Assembly (NCBI GenBank): GCA_945907045.1
Contig: CAMDSH010000005.1
Coordinates: 62,001-126,000 of the forward strand
DNA length: 64,000 nt
Origin: Rhizobium sp. Q54
Lineage (GTDB): Bacteria; Pseudomonadota; Alphaproteobacteria; Rhizobiales; Xanthobacteraceae
Reading direction: 5' to 3'
In this document: positions 17,190-25,710 of the stretch, in pieces
How positions within the stretch are numbered: the first letter of the stretch is position 1
How the letters are laid out: each line of letters begins with the position of its first letter
Position numbers and translations under genes: made by a program
The notes under the pieces: generated by a model
Databases searched by the model: none
What the model was told of the DNA's origin: nothing
The model's input: only the letters and a program-made list of their open reading frames with translations

Positions 17190-17993
17190 ATGACGACCCT
17201 GAAATGGCTCCTGATCGTGGCGCTCGCCGGTTACGGCGGCATTCTGGCGCTGATGTACGTCTTCCAGCGCACGCTGATGTATTTCCCCGACACCGCGCGC
17301 ACGCCGCCTGCGTTGGCCGGGCTGCCGCAGGCGGAGGAAGTCACCCTCACCACCGAAGACGGCGAGCGCGTCATCGCCTGGCATGTGCCGCCGCAAGGCA
17401 GCAAGCCGGTGGTTTTGTATTTCCACGGCAATGGCGGCGCGCTGAACTTGCGGGCAAACCGTTTCCGCAATCTGGTCTCGGATGGCAACGGTTTGCTGGC
17501 GCTGTCCTATCGCGGCTATGGCGGCTCGACCGGCAAGCCCAGCGAAGAGGGGCTGATCCGCGATGCCGGGGCGGCCTATCAATTCGCCGCCTTGCGTTAC
17601 GGCGCGGCGCGGATCGTAATTTTCGGCGAGTCGCTCGGCACCGGCGTTGCGGTGGCGACAGCCGCGGCGCACCCCGCGGCGGCGCTGATACTGGACGCGC
17701 CGTTCACGTCAGCCGCCGACGTCGGCGCTTCGGCCTATCCGTTTTTGCCGGTGCGCTGGCTGATCCAGGATTCGTTCCGCTCGGACGAGCGCATCGCGCG
17801 CGTGAATGTGCCGCTGCTCGTGCTGCACGGCGAGGCCGACCGCATCATTCCCATTTCGTTTGCCGAGAAACTGTTCGCGCTGGCGCGCGAGCCCAAGCGC
17901 TTCGTGCGCTTTCCCCGCGGCGGCCACGTCAATCTGGATGAATTTGGCGCGACGGAAGCGGTGCGCGCGTTCCTTGCAGAACGCTTTCCCTAA
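17190..17993 (+). CDS. Alpha/beta hydrolase (Bem46/YfhR-like)
   Basis: 267 residues with an N-terminal membrane anchor (WLLIVALAGYGGILALMYVF). The hydrolase fold has VVLYFHGNGG (oxyanion loop), the nucleophile elbow GESLG, an acid in LVLHGEADRIIP and a catalytic histidine in PRGGHVNLDEFG. This matches the membrane-anchored Bem46-type serine hydrolases. Substrate unknown. It is divergent from mgtC by 62 bp and ends against the rpsU terminator. Confidence 0.88.
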   Translation: MTTLKWLLIVALAGYGGILALMYVFQRTLMYFPDTARTPPALAGLPQAEEVTLTTEDGERVIAWHVPPQGSKPVVLYFHGNGGALNLRANRFRNLVSDGNGLLALSYRGYGGSTGKPSEEGLIRDAGAAYQFAALRYGAARIVIFGESLGTGVAVATAAAHPAAALILDAPFTSAADVGASAYPFLPVRWLIQDSFRSDERIARVNVPLLVLHGEADRIIPISFAEKLFALAREPKRFVRFPRGGHVNLDEFGATEAVRAFLAERFP

Positions 17994-18024
17994 AACAAAA
18001 GCGCGGGCCGTAAAGCCCGCGCTT
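17991..18024 (-). terminator. Terminator of rpsU (usable from both strands)
   Basis: A perfect 10 bp stem (AAGCGCGGGC at 17999-18008, GCCCGCGCTT at 18015-18024). On the minus strand it is followed by TTGTTTTAG, giving rpsU a rho-independent terminator. It also lies right after the plus-strand hydrolase stop, where the U-tract is weaker. Confidence 0.82.
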
Positions 18025-18052
18025 GGAATTTCGTCAGCAATCGAAAAGCAGA

Positions 18053-18352
18053 TCAGCCGAAACGCGGCGGACCGCCACGGCCGCGGCCACCTGCGCCGCC
18101 CGCACCGCCAGGTCCACCGGCGCCGGGAACGACGCGGGGCTTCATCGGCAGCAGGCCTTCGCGCTGCATCTTCTTGCGCGCGAGCTTGCGGGCGCGGCGG
18201 ACGGCTTCCGCCTTTTCCCGCGCCTTCTTTTCCGACGGTTTTTCGTAATGGCCGCGAAGCTTCATCTCGCGGAAAATGCCCTCGCGCTGCATCTTTTTCT
18301 TCAGCGCCTTGAGAGCCTGGTCGACGTTGTTGTCGCGAACGAGAACCTGCAC
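18053..18352 (-). CDS. rpsU: 30S ribosomal protein S21
   Basis: 99 residues. The S21 core is clear: [27 protein letters not shown], the basic [17 protein letters not shown] helix and arginine/lysine-rich continuation. S21 binds the 30S platform and helps initiation. The protein extends past the usual 70-75 residues with a Gly/Pro/Arg tail ([20 protein letters not shown]...), a lineage feature of unknown role. It stands alone with its own terminator. Confidence 0.93.
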   Translation of the reverse strand: MQVLVRDNNVDQALKALKKKMQREGIFREMKLRGHYEKPSEKKAREKAEAVRRARKLARKKMQREGLLPMKPRVVPGAGGPGGAGGAGGRGRGGPPRFG

Positions 18353-18516
18353 GCTTGCTCCTTTATCCCTAACCGCGGTCGGGTTGATTGTCTGGGAACC
18401 CGGTAATGGGGGCTCCGTGAGTTGCGCCGAAGTAACAGAAAAGGGGTTAAGAGTCTATCCGCGAAGCCTGTTTCGTGAGGCCTGGACAGGGCTTTAACCG
18501 CCGGATTTCGGGCCTT

Positions 18517-18900
18517 TCAGAACATCGTATTGGGGTTGGCCGCCTTCTCGGGGACGACCTGCAGCACGTCCCAGTGTTCGACCACCTTGCCCTCGTCATC
18601 GAGGCGGAAAATGTCGATCCCGGCCCAGGTGTGATCGCCCGGCCATTCCTGCCGGCAGTGCAGGACCACATAGTTCCCTTCCGCGATGACGCGCACGAAC
18701 TCGACCCGCTTGCCGGGGTATTCGCGCGCGGCCTCCTCGAAATAGTCGATGAAGGCCTGCTTGCCGTCGGCGACGCTGGGGTTGTGCTGGATATATTGCG
18801 CCCCGGCGTAGCGCTCGATCGCCTCGCGGGGGCGGCACTGGTTGAACATCAGGTCGTAAAAGGCCGTGACGTTGCGCTTGTTGCGCTCCAGATTACTCAT
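18517..18900 (-). CDS. NTF2-like / SnoaL-type protein
   Basis: 127 residues with the cone-shaped NTF2-like fold. An N-terminal helix ([13 protein letters not shown]) leads to [23 protein letters not shown], then the strands [21 protein letters not shown] and [22 protein letters not shown]. The family includes SnoaL cyclases and many uncharacterised stress-linked proteins. The ligand is unknown. No partner gene is evident; the ATG at 18900 is the first in-frame start. Confidence 0.85.
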   Translation of the reverse strand: MSNLERNKRNVTAFYDLMFNQCRPREAIERYAGAQYIQHNPSVADGKQAFIDYFEEAAREYPGKRVEFVRVIAEGNYVVLHCRQEWPGDHTWAGIDIFRLDDEGKVVEHWDVLQVVPEKAANPNTMF

Positions 18901-19051
18901 TTCGTCTAACCCTTAAACGCTTGGCCTATTTTGCGGTCCGGCCGGCGCCTGGAAAGTAACCCACAGCCGCAATTTGTCCTCTTCATACGGCAAAGTTTGG
19001 TGTAAACCTTGTCGTTTCCAGTAAGCAGCGAAAGCGGATTGGGAACCTGCC

Positions 19052-20365
19052 GTGAACATACAGATGTCTGAGCGCCTGACCACGAAGCATTCACTTGGCG
19101 CCCTTGTGATCGAGGGCAAGACGAAAAAGGTCTATCAGATCAAAGGCGGTGCCGATCTGGTGGCCGTGATCTCGAAGGACGACATTACGGCGGGCGACGG
19201 CGCCAAACACGACATCATCCCCGACAAGGGCCGCCTCGCCAACGCGACCACATCCAATGTCTTCCGCCTGCTCAAGGCGTGCGGTTTGCCGGTCGCCTTT
19301 GTCGAGCAGGACAGCGCCACTTCGTTCGTCGCGCCGAACTGCGTCATGCTGCCTTATGAGGTGGTGGTCCGCCGCGAAGCGCACGGGTCTTATCTCAAGC
19401 GCAATCCGCATTTCGCGAAGGGGCAGTTGTTTCCGCAACTGATCGTCGAGTTCTTCCTCAAGACCAAGGACAAGGACTGGAAGGGCAAGCCGCTCACCTG
19501 CGATGATCCGCTGCTGATCTATTCGAAGGACGCCGAAAAAATTCAGCTGTTCAATCCGGCAAAACCGCTGCAGGGGCAGGAGCCGTTCCTCACCCTCGCG
19601 CAGTCGGACGTGTTCAGCCGCGACGACGAATGGAAGATTTTCCCCGACATGCGGCGCATCGCGCGCCACGCTTTTCTTGTGCTGGAGAAAGCCTGGCAGC
19701 TCGAAGGCGGCGCGCTGGTCGATTTCAAGGTTGAGTTCGGTTACGACCAGAAAGGCAATCTGTTGCTCGCCGATGTGATCGACAACGATTCATGGCGCGT
19801 GATCGAGGGCGGCTCCTATATCGACAAGCAGGTCTATCGCGACGGCGGCGCGCTCGACGACGTTGCCGCGAAATACCGGCGCGTCGCGGAGATCACCGGT
19901 CATTTCCAGGTGCCCCGCCAGCGCATCATTCTTTGGCGCGGTTCGGAAAAGGACAATCCGGAAGCCTTCACCAAGGCGCTCGGCGAGCTGGCGGACCTGA
20001 TGACGGTGGTGACCTGCTCCGTGCACAAGGAGCCCGTCGCTGCCGCCGGCATTTTCAGCCGCATGCAGCAGGAGGTTCCGGACACCGTGGTGATCGCCTA
20101 TATCGGGCGCTCGAACGGCGCGGGTCCGGTGCTGTCCGCCATGTCGACCGTTCCGGTCATCACGGTGCCGGCCAGCGTGAAGGAATTCCCCGACGATGTA
20201 TGGTCGTCGTTGCGGGCGCCGAGTTCGGTTCCGGTCATGACGGTGCTTGAGCCCGGCAACGCGGTGCTCGCCGCTTTGCAGATTCTATCCGCGCGCAGTC
20301 CCCGGCTTTACGCCTATGTGCGCGGCGAAATTGAAAATCGGGCAGTGAATACCATTCAGCTATGA
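19052..20365 (+). CDS. PurC-PurE fusion resembling eukaryotic PAICS
   Basis: 437 residues from a GTG start with GGGAA upstream (433 from the ATG at 19064). Residues 1 to about 270 are SAICAR synthetase: VIEGKTKKVYQI, PYEVVVRREAHGSYLKRNP, DFKVEFGY and ADVIDNDSWR. Residues 290-437 align with the AIR-carboxylase half of animal PAICS: an SxHKxP loop, YIGRSNGAGPVLSA and DVWSSLRAPSS. The two domains normally act at adjacent steps of purine synthesis (AIR to CAIR to SAICAR). The usual GSxSD is WRGSEKD here, so carboxylase activity may be changed. The last four bases overlap the next start. Confidence 0.85.
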   Translation: MNIQMSERLTTKHSLGALVIEGKTKKVYQIKGGADLVAVISKDDITAGDGAKHDIIPDKGRLANATTSNVFRLLKACGLPVAFVEQDSATSFVAPNCVMLPYEVVVRREAHGSYLKRNPHFAKGQLFPQLIVEFFLKTKDKDWKGKPLTCDDPLLIYSKDAEKIQLFNPAKPLQGQEPFLTLAQSDVFSRDDEWKIFPDMRRIARHAFLVLEKAWQLEGGALVDFKVEFGYDQKGNLLLADVIDNDSWRVIEGGSYIDKQVYRDGGALDDVAAKYRRVAEITGHFQVPRQRIILWRGSEKDNPEAFTKALGELADLMTVVTCSVHKEPVAAAGIFSRMQQEVPDTVVIAYIGRSNGAGPVLSAMSTVPVITVPASVKEFPDDVWSSLRAPSSVPVMTVLEPGNAVLAALQILSARSPRLYAYVRGEIENRAVNTIQL

Positions 20366-20952
20366 CCGGAGCGCCGGACCGCGGGGCGGTACCGGCGGCC
20401 CCGCTGCTCGCCGAGGTCAGCAAGCTCAAGGCCGAACTTGCCGCGGCGCGCGCCCGCATCGCCGAGCTTGAAGCGAGAGCCGATGTCGATCCGCTCACCG
20501 ATATTCTCAACCGGCGCGGTTTTGAGCGCGAACTGGCGCGCTCGCTGGCGCATGTGAAGCGCTACGGCAGCAAGGCCGTGCTGATCTATCTCGATCTCGA
20601 CGACTTCAAATCGGTCAACGACCGCCACGGCCATGCCGCGGGCGATGCGCTGCTCAAGGGCGTGGCGGCGCGGCTGACGCGCCATGTGCGCGCCTCCGAT
20701 GTGACGGGGCGGCTTGGCGGCGACGAGTTCGCGGTGATGATGTGGAATCTCGACATGGCGGCGGCCGAGGCCAAGACGCGCGAGATGGAAACGCTGATTG
20801 CAAAAGAGCGGGTGAATCACGGCGGGGTGGAAATATCGGTCGGTGCCTCCGCCGGCTTTGCCGCGCTTGAGAAGGGCCACACGGCGGCGCAGGCGATCGA
20901 TGCCGCCGACAAATCGATGTATGCGCGCAAGAACGCGCGGCGCGGAACTTAA
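20362..20952 (+). CDS. GGDEF diguanylate cyclase
   Basis: 196 residues. A short coiled coil (LAEVSKLKAELAAARARIAELEARA) is followed by one GGDEF domain with DPLTDILNRRGF, LDLDDFKSVND and an intact active site RLGGDEFAVMM. It should make c-di-GMP. The residues just before the active site do not form a clear RxxD inhibitory site. It starts inside the stop of the purC-purE gene (ATGA), so synthesis is translationally coupled to a purine enzyme. No membrane segment, hence cytosolic. Confidence 0.9.
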   Translation: MTGAPDRGAVPAAPLLAEVSKLKAELAAARARIAELEARADVDPLTDILNRRGFERELARSLAHVKRYGSKAVLIYLDLDDFKSVNDRHGHAAGDALLKGVAARLTRHVRASDVTGRLGGDEFAVMMWNLDMAAAEAKTREMETLIAKERVNHGGVEISVGASAGFAALEKGHTAAQAIDAADKSMYARKNARRGT

Positions 20953-21155
20953 GCGATGATGTCCGGTGTGAGCTGGTCGTCGATGCGGCGGATCTGGTCG
21001 CGCAGCACCAGTTTGCGTTTTTTCAGCCGCTGTACCTGGATGAGGTCGGAACCCGGCGAATCAATCAGCGCGTCGATAGCCGCGTCGAGGTCGCGATGCT
21101 CCTGAAGCAGGCGCGCCAGTTGCTCCCGCAGCTCATGTTCTTCTTGCGTGTTCAT
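20949..21155 (-). CDS. DUF465 (YdcH-like) small coiled-coil protein, copy 1
   Basis: 68 residues, almost entirely helical: MNTQEEHELREQLARLL, HRDLDAAIDALI and QRLKKRKLVLRDQIRRI. This is the DUF465/YdcH pattern with the conserved LKKRKLxLxDQI. Function is unknown for the family. ATG at 21155 chosen because upstream residues are out of family. It is convergent with the diguanylate cyclase (4 bp overlap) and divergent from a second DUF465 gene. Confidence 0.85.
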   Translation of the reverse strand: MNTQEEHELREQLARLLQEHRDLDAAIDALIDSPGSDLIQVQRLKKRKLVLRDQIRRIDDQLTPDIIA

Positions 21156-21384
21156 CGCCACCGCAGGTTGGCGGCCCGGCCTTTGGCCGGCCGTCGGTGC
21201 GCTTAAATCTAGATAATTATTACGTTTTCCACAGGGGGCGTTCAAGCGCCGGGGCCATGCCGGTAACGCTTTGTGGCGTTTGTCGCAATTTATTACCCAC
21301 AAACACAGGCCGGAGGTCGACTTGCGGCGGCCCTGATGTAGACTTAGCTCGTCAGGGAAACACATGATTGAGGAGACATGCTGT

Positions 21385-21570
21385 ATGTCGATGCAATCGC
21401 ACCTTGTAGAACTCGAAAAGCGTCATCAGGCACTTGAGAGCGAGATCCACGAAGCTCTCGCGCACCCCGCCGAAGACGGCCTTAAAATCGTAGAACTTAA
21501 ACGCCGCAAGCTGCTGCTGAAGGACCAGATCGCGCGTCTTCGGCAGGATCACAGCGCCAGCGTCCATTAA
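21385..21570 (+). CDS. DUF465 (YdcH-like) small coiled-coil protein, copy 2
   Basis: 61 residues: MSMQSHLVELEKRHQALESEI, a short turn, then KIVELKRRKLLLKDQIARL. Paralogue of the protein at 20949-21155. The start at 21385 has GAGGAG nine bases upstream; an earlier in-frame ATG at 21364 lacks a ribosome site. The 230 bp between the two DUF465 genes should hold both promoters. A terminator follows. Confidence 0.85.
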   Translation: MSMQSHLVELEKRHQALESEIHEALAHPAEDGLKIVELKRRKLLLKDQIARLRQDHSASVH

Positions 21571-21607
21571 ATCGCCCGCACCGGGCATTTGTTATTTTTG
21601 CATGCGT

Positions 21608-21643
21608 AACCGCCGGCTCGCTGCCGCGAGGCGGCGGTTTTGC
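21608..21643 (+). terminator. Terminator after DUF465 copy 2
   Basis: A long GC-rich hairpin with AACCGCC at the left, GGCGGTT at the right and an inner CTCG/CGAG stem spans 21608-21639 and is followed by TTGCG. The U-tract is short but the stem is strong and well placed after the stop at 21570. Confidence 0.6.
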
Positions 21644-21695
21644 GTTATAGTGCCCCCAACAAAAAAGCCGATCCGAAGCCTCGGGGGAGGAAGCC

Positions 21696-22673
21696 ATGCC
21701 CAAATTCACCAGAGCTGTTGTGCTCATTCTGGCCGCGCTCGCCTGCGCGCTGTGCGCTCCTGCATCGGCGGCGGAATATCCCACACGCACGATCACGCTG
21801 GTGGTGCCTTATCCGCCCGGCGGCGGCGTCGATGCGATGGCGCGCATTCTCGCCGACAAATTATCGGCGGCGCTCAAGCAGAATGTTGTCGTCGATAATC
21901 GCGGCGGCGGCGGCGGAAATATCGGCACCCGCGTGGTGGCGCGTGCCGAGCCGGACGGCTACACGCTGCTCCTCGGCCACACCGGCACAATCTCGATCAA
22001 TCCCAGCCTCTACACCAATGCCGGCTACGATCCGCGCAAGGATTTCGCGCCCATCGGGCTTGTCGCATCGATGCCGGTCGCGCTGATCGCGCATCCGTCT
22101 TTCCCGGCGAAGACGATCGCCGATTTTATCGCAATGGCGAAGAAACAGCCGGGCAAGTTCAATCTCGGCACCTCGGCGATGGGCACCGGCGGCTACATGT
22201 GCGCGGAACTTTTCAAGTCGCTCGCCGGCATCGATGTCGCGATCATTCCCTACAAGGGCACCGCGCCGGTGATGAACGATCTGCTCGGCGGGCATGTGCC
22301 GGTGGCGTTCGGCGTGCTGCCGCCCGCGCTCGGCAACATCGAATCCGGCAACCTGCGCGCCATCGCGGTGACCAGCCTCAAGCGCACGACGCTGCTGCCG
22401 AACGTGCCGACCTTCGATGAGTCGGGCCTGCCCGGCTTCGAGGCGGTGCTGCATTATGGAGTGCTGGCGCCCGCCGGAACGCCGAAGGAAATCATCGACC
22501 GGCTCAACGCGGAGCTGATCAAGATCGTCGGCACCGATGATGTGAAGAAGCGCATCAATTCGGAAGGCGGCGATCCGATGACCTCGACGCCGGCGGAATA
22601 CGCCAAGGACATCGACCGGGAAGAAACCAAATGGGGCGGGCTGGTTCGCAAACTGGGCTTGAAGGTCGAGTGA
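21696..22673 (+). CDS. Bug/TctC-family periplasmic binding protein, copy 1
   Basis: 325 residues with a signal peptide (hydrophobic VVLILAALACALCAPASA, cleavage AxA). It has the Bug-family pattern: YPTRTITLVVPYPPGGGVDAMAR, the VVDNRGGGGGNIGT ligand loop, GYTLLLGHTG, and NLGTSAMGTGG plus PYKGTAPVMNDLLGGHV in the second lobe. These proteins capture carboxylates for TctAB transporters or for signalling. No TctA or TctB gene lies nearby, so it may serve a distant transporter. Confidence 0.93.
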   Translation: MPKFTRAVVLILAALACALCAPASAAEYPTRTITLVVPYPPGGGVDAMARILADKLSAALKQNVVVDNRGGGGGNIGTRVVARAEPDGYTLLLGHTGTISINPSLYTNAGYDPRKDFAPIGLVASMPVALIAHPSFPAKTIADFIAMAKKQPGKFNLGTSAMGTGGYMCAELFKSLAGIDVAIIPYKGTAPVMNDLLGGHVPVAFGVLPPALGNIESGNLRAIAVTSLKRTTLLPNVPTFDESGLPGFEAVLHYGVLAPAGTPKEIIDRLNAELIKIVGTDDVKKRINSEGGDPMTSTPAEYAKDIDREETKWGGLVRKLGLKVE

Positions 22674-23647
22674 TGCGCCACAAGCCGGGGCACGTTTTCG
22701 CCGCGCTGCTGGCGGCTGCTTTGTCCGTGTTTTGCGCCGCCGCATCGGCGCAGGACTATCCCAATCACCCGATCACGCTCGTTGTGCCGTTTGCGCCTGG
22801 CGGCGGCAACGACACGATGGCGCGCCTCGTCGCGCAGCACATGAGCCAAACGCTCGGCCAGCAGGTCATCGTCGACAATCGCGCTGGGGCAGGCGGCACC
22901 ATCGGCACCCGTTTCGTCGCGCGCGCAGCGCCCGATGGCTACACCTTGCTGCTCGGCCACAGCGGCGTGATGGGCGTCGGGCCGTCGTTCTATCCGAATG
23001 TCGGCTACGATCCGCGCAAGGATTTCGAGCCGCTCGGCCTGATCGCATCGCTGCAATACGCCATGGTGGTCACGCCATCGCTGCCCGCCAATACGGTGGC
23101 GGAATTCATCGCGCTCACGAAAAAGCAGCAGGTGAACTATGCCTCCGCCGGCGTCGGCTCCGGCTCGCACATCGCGACCGAGCATTTCGCCGCCATGGCG
23201 GGAATTCAGATGACGCACGTGCCCTATCGCGGCACCGGACCGGCGCTCAACGATCTTGTCGGCGGCCACATCGCCATGCACATGGGGCCGATCCCCGCCC
23301 TCATCGGCCTCATCCGCGGCGGCAGTGTGCGGGCGATCGGGGTGACCGGCATGGCGCGCTCGCCGGTGATGCCGGATGTTGCGACCGCGAACGAATCCGG
23401 CCTGCCCGGTTACGAGACGGTGCTGCATTACGGATTGCTGGCGCCCGCCGGGACGCCGAAGGAGATCGTCGAGAAGCTGAACAAGGCCATGCGCGCGGCG
23501 CTCACCGACAAGAATGTTCGCGCGCGCATTATCGACGACGGCGGCGAGCCGGTCGGCTCGACGCCTGTGCAGCACGCCGCCTACATCGACAGTGACGAGA
23601 AGAAATGGGGTTCGCTGGTGCGCAAGCTCAATTTGAAGGCGGAGTAG
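22673..23647 (+). CDS. Bug/TctC-family periplasmic binding protein, copy 2
   Basis: 324 residues with a signal peptide ending AAASA-QDY. Close paralogue of the preceding gene: YPNHPITLVVPFAPGGGNDTMAR, IVDNRAGAGGTIGT, PYRGTGPALNDLVGGHI and a shared LAPAGTPKEIVEKLN near the C-terminus. The ATG overlaps the previous stop (TGATG), so the pair is coupled. It probably arose by tandem duplication, with possible divergence in ligand. Confidence 0.93.
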   Translation: MRHKPGHVFAALLAAALSVFCAAASAQDYPNHPITLVVPFAPGGGNDTMARLVAQHMSQTLGQQVIVDNRAGAGGTIGTRFVARAAPDGYTLLLGHSGVMGVGPSFYPNVGYDPRKDFEPLGLIASLQYAMVVTPSLPANTVAEFIALTKKQQVNYASAGVGSGSHIATEHFAAMAGIQMTHVPYRGTGPALNDLVGGHIAMHMGPIPALIGLIRGGSVRAIGVTGMARSPVMPDVATANESGLPGYETVLHYGLLAPAGTPKEIVEKLNKAMRAALTDKNVRARIIDDGGEPVGSTPVQHAAYIDSDEKKWGSLVRKLNLKAE

Positions 23648-23944
23648 ATGATGATGCTTCGCGCCGCCGCGTTATTTGCGTTTCTGCTGATCGCATTTCC
23701 CGCGCTGGCGCAGGACGTGCGCGGCCTCGAACTGTGCACGAGTGAAAAGCAGATGGAGCGGCGCACATCTTGTCTGCAAAGCAACGTTGAATTTCTGCAG
23801 CAGAAGATCAACAAGAACGCGCTCGAAGCGCAGCAGAAGTTGACGGCGGCGCACAAGGAAATCGTGGCTCTGAAAGAGACGCTGGCGAAAATGCAGGTGT
23901 CGCTGGACGAATTGAAGAAGGCGAAGCCTGCGGGGAAACCCTAG
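23648..23944 (+). CDS. Small exported coiled-coil protein
   Basis: 98 residues with a signal peptide (MMMLRAAALFAFLLIAFPALA-QDV). The mature part is a heptad-like coiled coil (FLQQKINKNALEAQQKL...IVALKETLAKMQVSLDELKK) preceded by two cysteines (LCTSEKQMERRTSCLQ). It starts one base after the stop of the second TctC gene, so it belongs to that operon. It may multimerise in the periplasm. The function is unknown. Confidence 0.75.
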   Translation: MMMLRAAALFAFLLIAFPALAQDVRGLELCTSEKQMERRTSCLQSNVEFLQQKINKNALEAQQKLTAAHKEIVALKETLAKMQVSLDELKKAKPAGKP

Positions 23945-25569
23945 ACCGCTTTCGTCATCTCTCTCAATTTGAATTTCTGAATCTTGCCCGTGCTCGTCTT
24001 CGGAATTTCCGCGAACACGACGTAGCGCGGGCATTTGTAGGCGGCCAAATTCTTCCGGCACCACTGCATCAGGTCGTCGGCGCTTGCCTGCTGCCCCGGC
24101 TTCAATTCAACGAAGGCGCAGGGCGTCTCGCCCCATTTCTCGTCCACCTTGGCAACGACCGCCGCCGCAGCGACGGCGGGATGTTTGTAGAGCGCGTCTT
24201 CGACTTCGATGGATGAGATGTTCTCGCCGCCGGAAATGATGATGTCCTTCGAGCGGTCTTTGAGCTGGATGTAACCGTCCGTGTGCATGACACCGAGATC
24301 GCCGGTGTGGAACCAGCCGCCGGCGAAAGCCTTTTCGGTCGAAGCCTTGTTTTTCAGGTAGCCCTTCATCACCACGTTGCCGCGCATCATCACTTCGCCC
24401 AGCGTCTCGCCATCGCGCGGCACGGGGGCAAGCGTGTCGGGATCGAGCACGTCGAGTGCCTCCAGCGCGCCGTAGCGCACGCCCTGGCGCGCTTTCTTCG
24501 CGGCCTGTTCGGCGTTCGGCAATTTGTCCCACGCCGCGTTCCAGTCGTTCACCACCGAGGGGCCGTAACATTCCGTCAGCCCGTAAAGATGCGTGACGTT
24601 GAAGCCCGCGCCCTTCATGGCGGCGAGCACGGCCTCCGGCGGCGGAGCGGCGGCGGTGAAAAATTCGACGACGTGCGGCAGCGGCTTCTTCTCAGTTGCA
24701 GGCGCGTTGAGCAGCGTCGACATCACGATCGGCGCGCCGCACAGGTGCGTGACCTTGTCGTTGGCGATGGCGTCGAACATCGCGTTCGCGCGCACTTGCC
24801 GCAAACACACATGCGTTCCGGCGACGACCGAGATCGACCACGGGAAGCACCAGCCGTTGCAGTGGAACATCGGCAGCGTCCAGAGATAAACCGGATGCTT
24901 GCCCATGCCGCAGGTGACGATGTTGCCTGTCGCCAGCAGATACGCGCCGCGATGGTGATAGACGACGCCCTTCGGATCGCCGGTTGTCCCCGATGTGTAG
25001 TTGAGCGAGATCGCGTCCCATTCGTCATCCGGCATTTTCCACGCGAAGTCCGGATCGCCGTTCGCGATGAAGTCCTCGTATTCGATCTTGCCCAGCCGCT
25101 CGCCGGCGCCGGTGAATTCGGGATCGTCGTAGTCGATCACGAACGGTTTGGCTTTGCAGAGCGAGAGCGCTTCCTTCATCACCTTGGAAAATTCGCGGTC
25201 GGTGATCAGCACCTTCGCGTCGGCATGATCGAGCGTGAAGGCGAGGATGGCGGCGTCGAGGCGCGTGTTGAGCGAGTTGAGCACCGCGCCGGTCATCGGC
25301 ACGCCGTAGTGCGCCTCCAGCATCGCCGGCGTATTCGGCAGCAGCACCGACACGGTATCGCCGCGCCCGATGCCGCGCTTTGCCAGCGCCGAGGCGAGCT
25401 TTCGCGAGCGCGCGTAAAAATCCCGGTAGTTACGGCGGATCTTGCCGTGGATGACGGCGGTGTGGTCGGGGAATACGGCGGCCGCGCGCTCCAGAAAGCC
25501 GAGCGGCGTCAGCGGCTGAAAGTTCGCCGGATTGCGATCGAGATCGGTGTCGTAAGGCGATTTCGCCAT
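23941..25569 (-). CDS. Medium/long-chain acyl-CoA synthetase
   Basis: 542 residues of the AMP-forming (ANL) superfamily. The AMP-binding P-loop is LNYTSGTTGDPKGVVYHHRG. Further motifs are YGLTECYGPSV, WFHTGDLGVMHTDGYIQLKDRSKDIIISGGENIS and the catalytic lysine near the C-terminus in KTSTGKIQKFKLRE. The closest pattern is the alkK-like fatty-acid CoA ligase group that loads fatty or aromatic acids for beta-oxidation. It is convergent with the preceding small gene (4 bp overlap). Confidence 0.92.
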   Translation of the reverse strand: MAKSPYDTDLDRNPANFQPLTPLGFLERAAAVFPDHTAVIHGKIRRNYRDFYARSRKLASALAKRGIGRGDTVSVLLPNTPAMLEAHYGVPMTGAVLNSLNTRLDAAILAFTLDHADAKVLITDREFSKVMKEALSLCKAKPFVIDYDDPEFTGAGERLGKIEYEDFIANGDPDFAWKMPDDEWDAISLNYTSGTTGDPKGVVYHHRGAYLLATGNIVTCGMGKHPVYLWTLPMFHCNGWCFPWSISVVAGTHVCLRQVRANAMFDAIANDKVTHLCGAPIVMSTLLNAPATEKKPLPHVVEFFTAAAPPPEAVLAAMKGAGFNVTHLYGLTECYGPSVVNDWNAAWDKLPNAEQAAKKARQGVRYGALEALDVLDPDTLAPVPRDGETLGEVMMRGNVVMKGYLKNKASTEKAFAGGWFHTGDLGVMHTDGYIQLKDRSKDIIISGGENISSIEVEDALYKHPAVAAAAVVAKVDEKWGETPCAFVELKPGQQASADDLMQWCRKNLAAYKCPRYVVFAEIPKTSTGKIQKFKLREMTKAV

Positions 25570-25613
25570 TGGTTTTCCCCTTGCAGGAAAACCTAGCGGC
25601 CAATCTCTGACTT

Positions 25614-25702
25614 GTCATCGCCGGGCTTGTCCCGGCGATCCCGCCTAGGGAGGCAATGCGGTGCAAAAAAGTCGGGATGGCCGGGACAAGCCCGGCCATG
25701 AC
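25614..25702. repeat. REPIN-like pair of inverted REP palindromes
   Basis: An 89 bp unit made of two inverted 29 bp arms (25614-25642 and 25674-25702). Each arm is itself palindromic: GCCGGG-CTTGT-CCCGGC in the left arm and the reverse in the right arm. The 31 bp between them contains AGGCAATGCG, also found at the same place in the unit at 44329-44416. It fills the gap between the acyl-CoA synthetase and TauE genes and carries no coding signal. Confidence 0.85.
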
Positions 25703-25710
25703 GGTAAAAA

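Noticed and set aside
24283-25596. 437-residue plus-strand frame opposite the acyl-CoA synthetase
   Set aside because: It mirrors the synthetase in antisense and has no recognisable domain or start signal.
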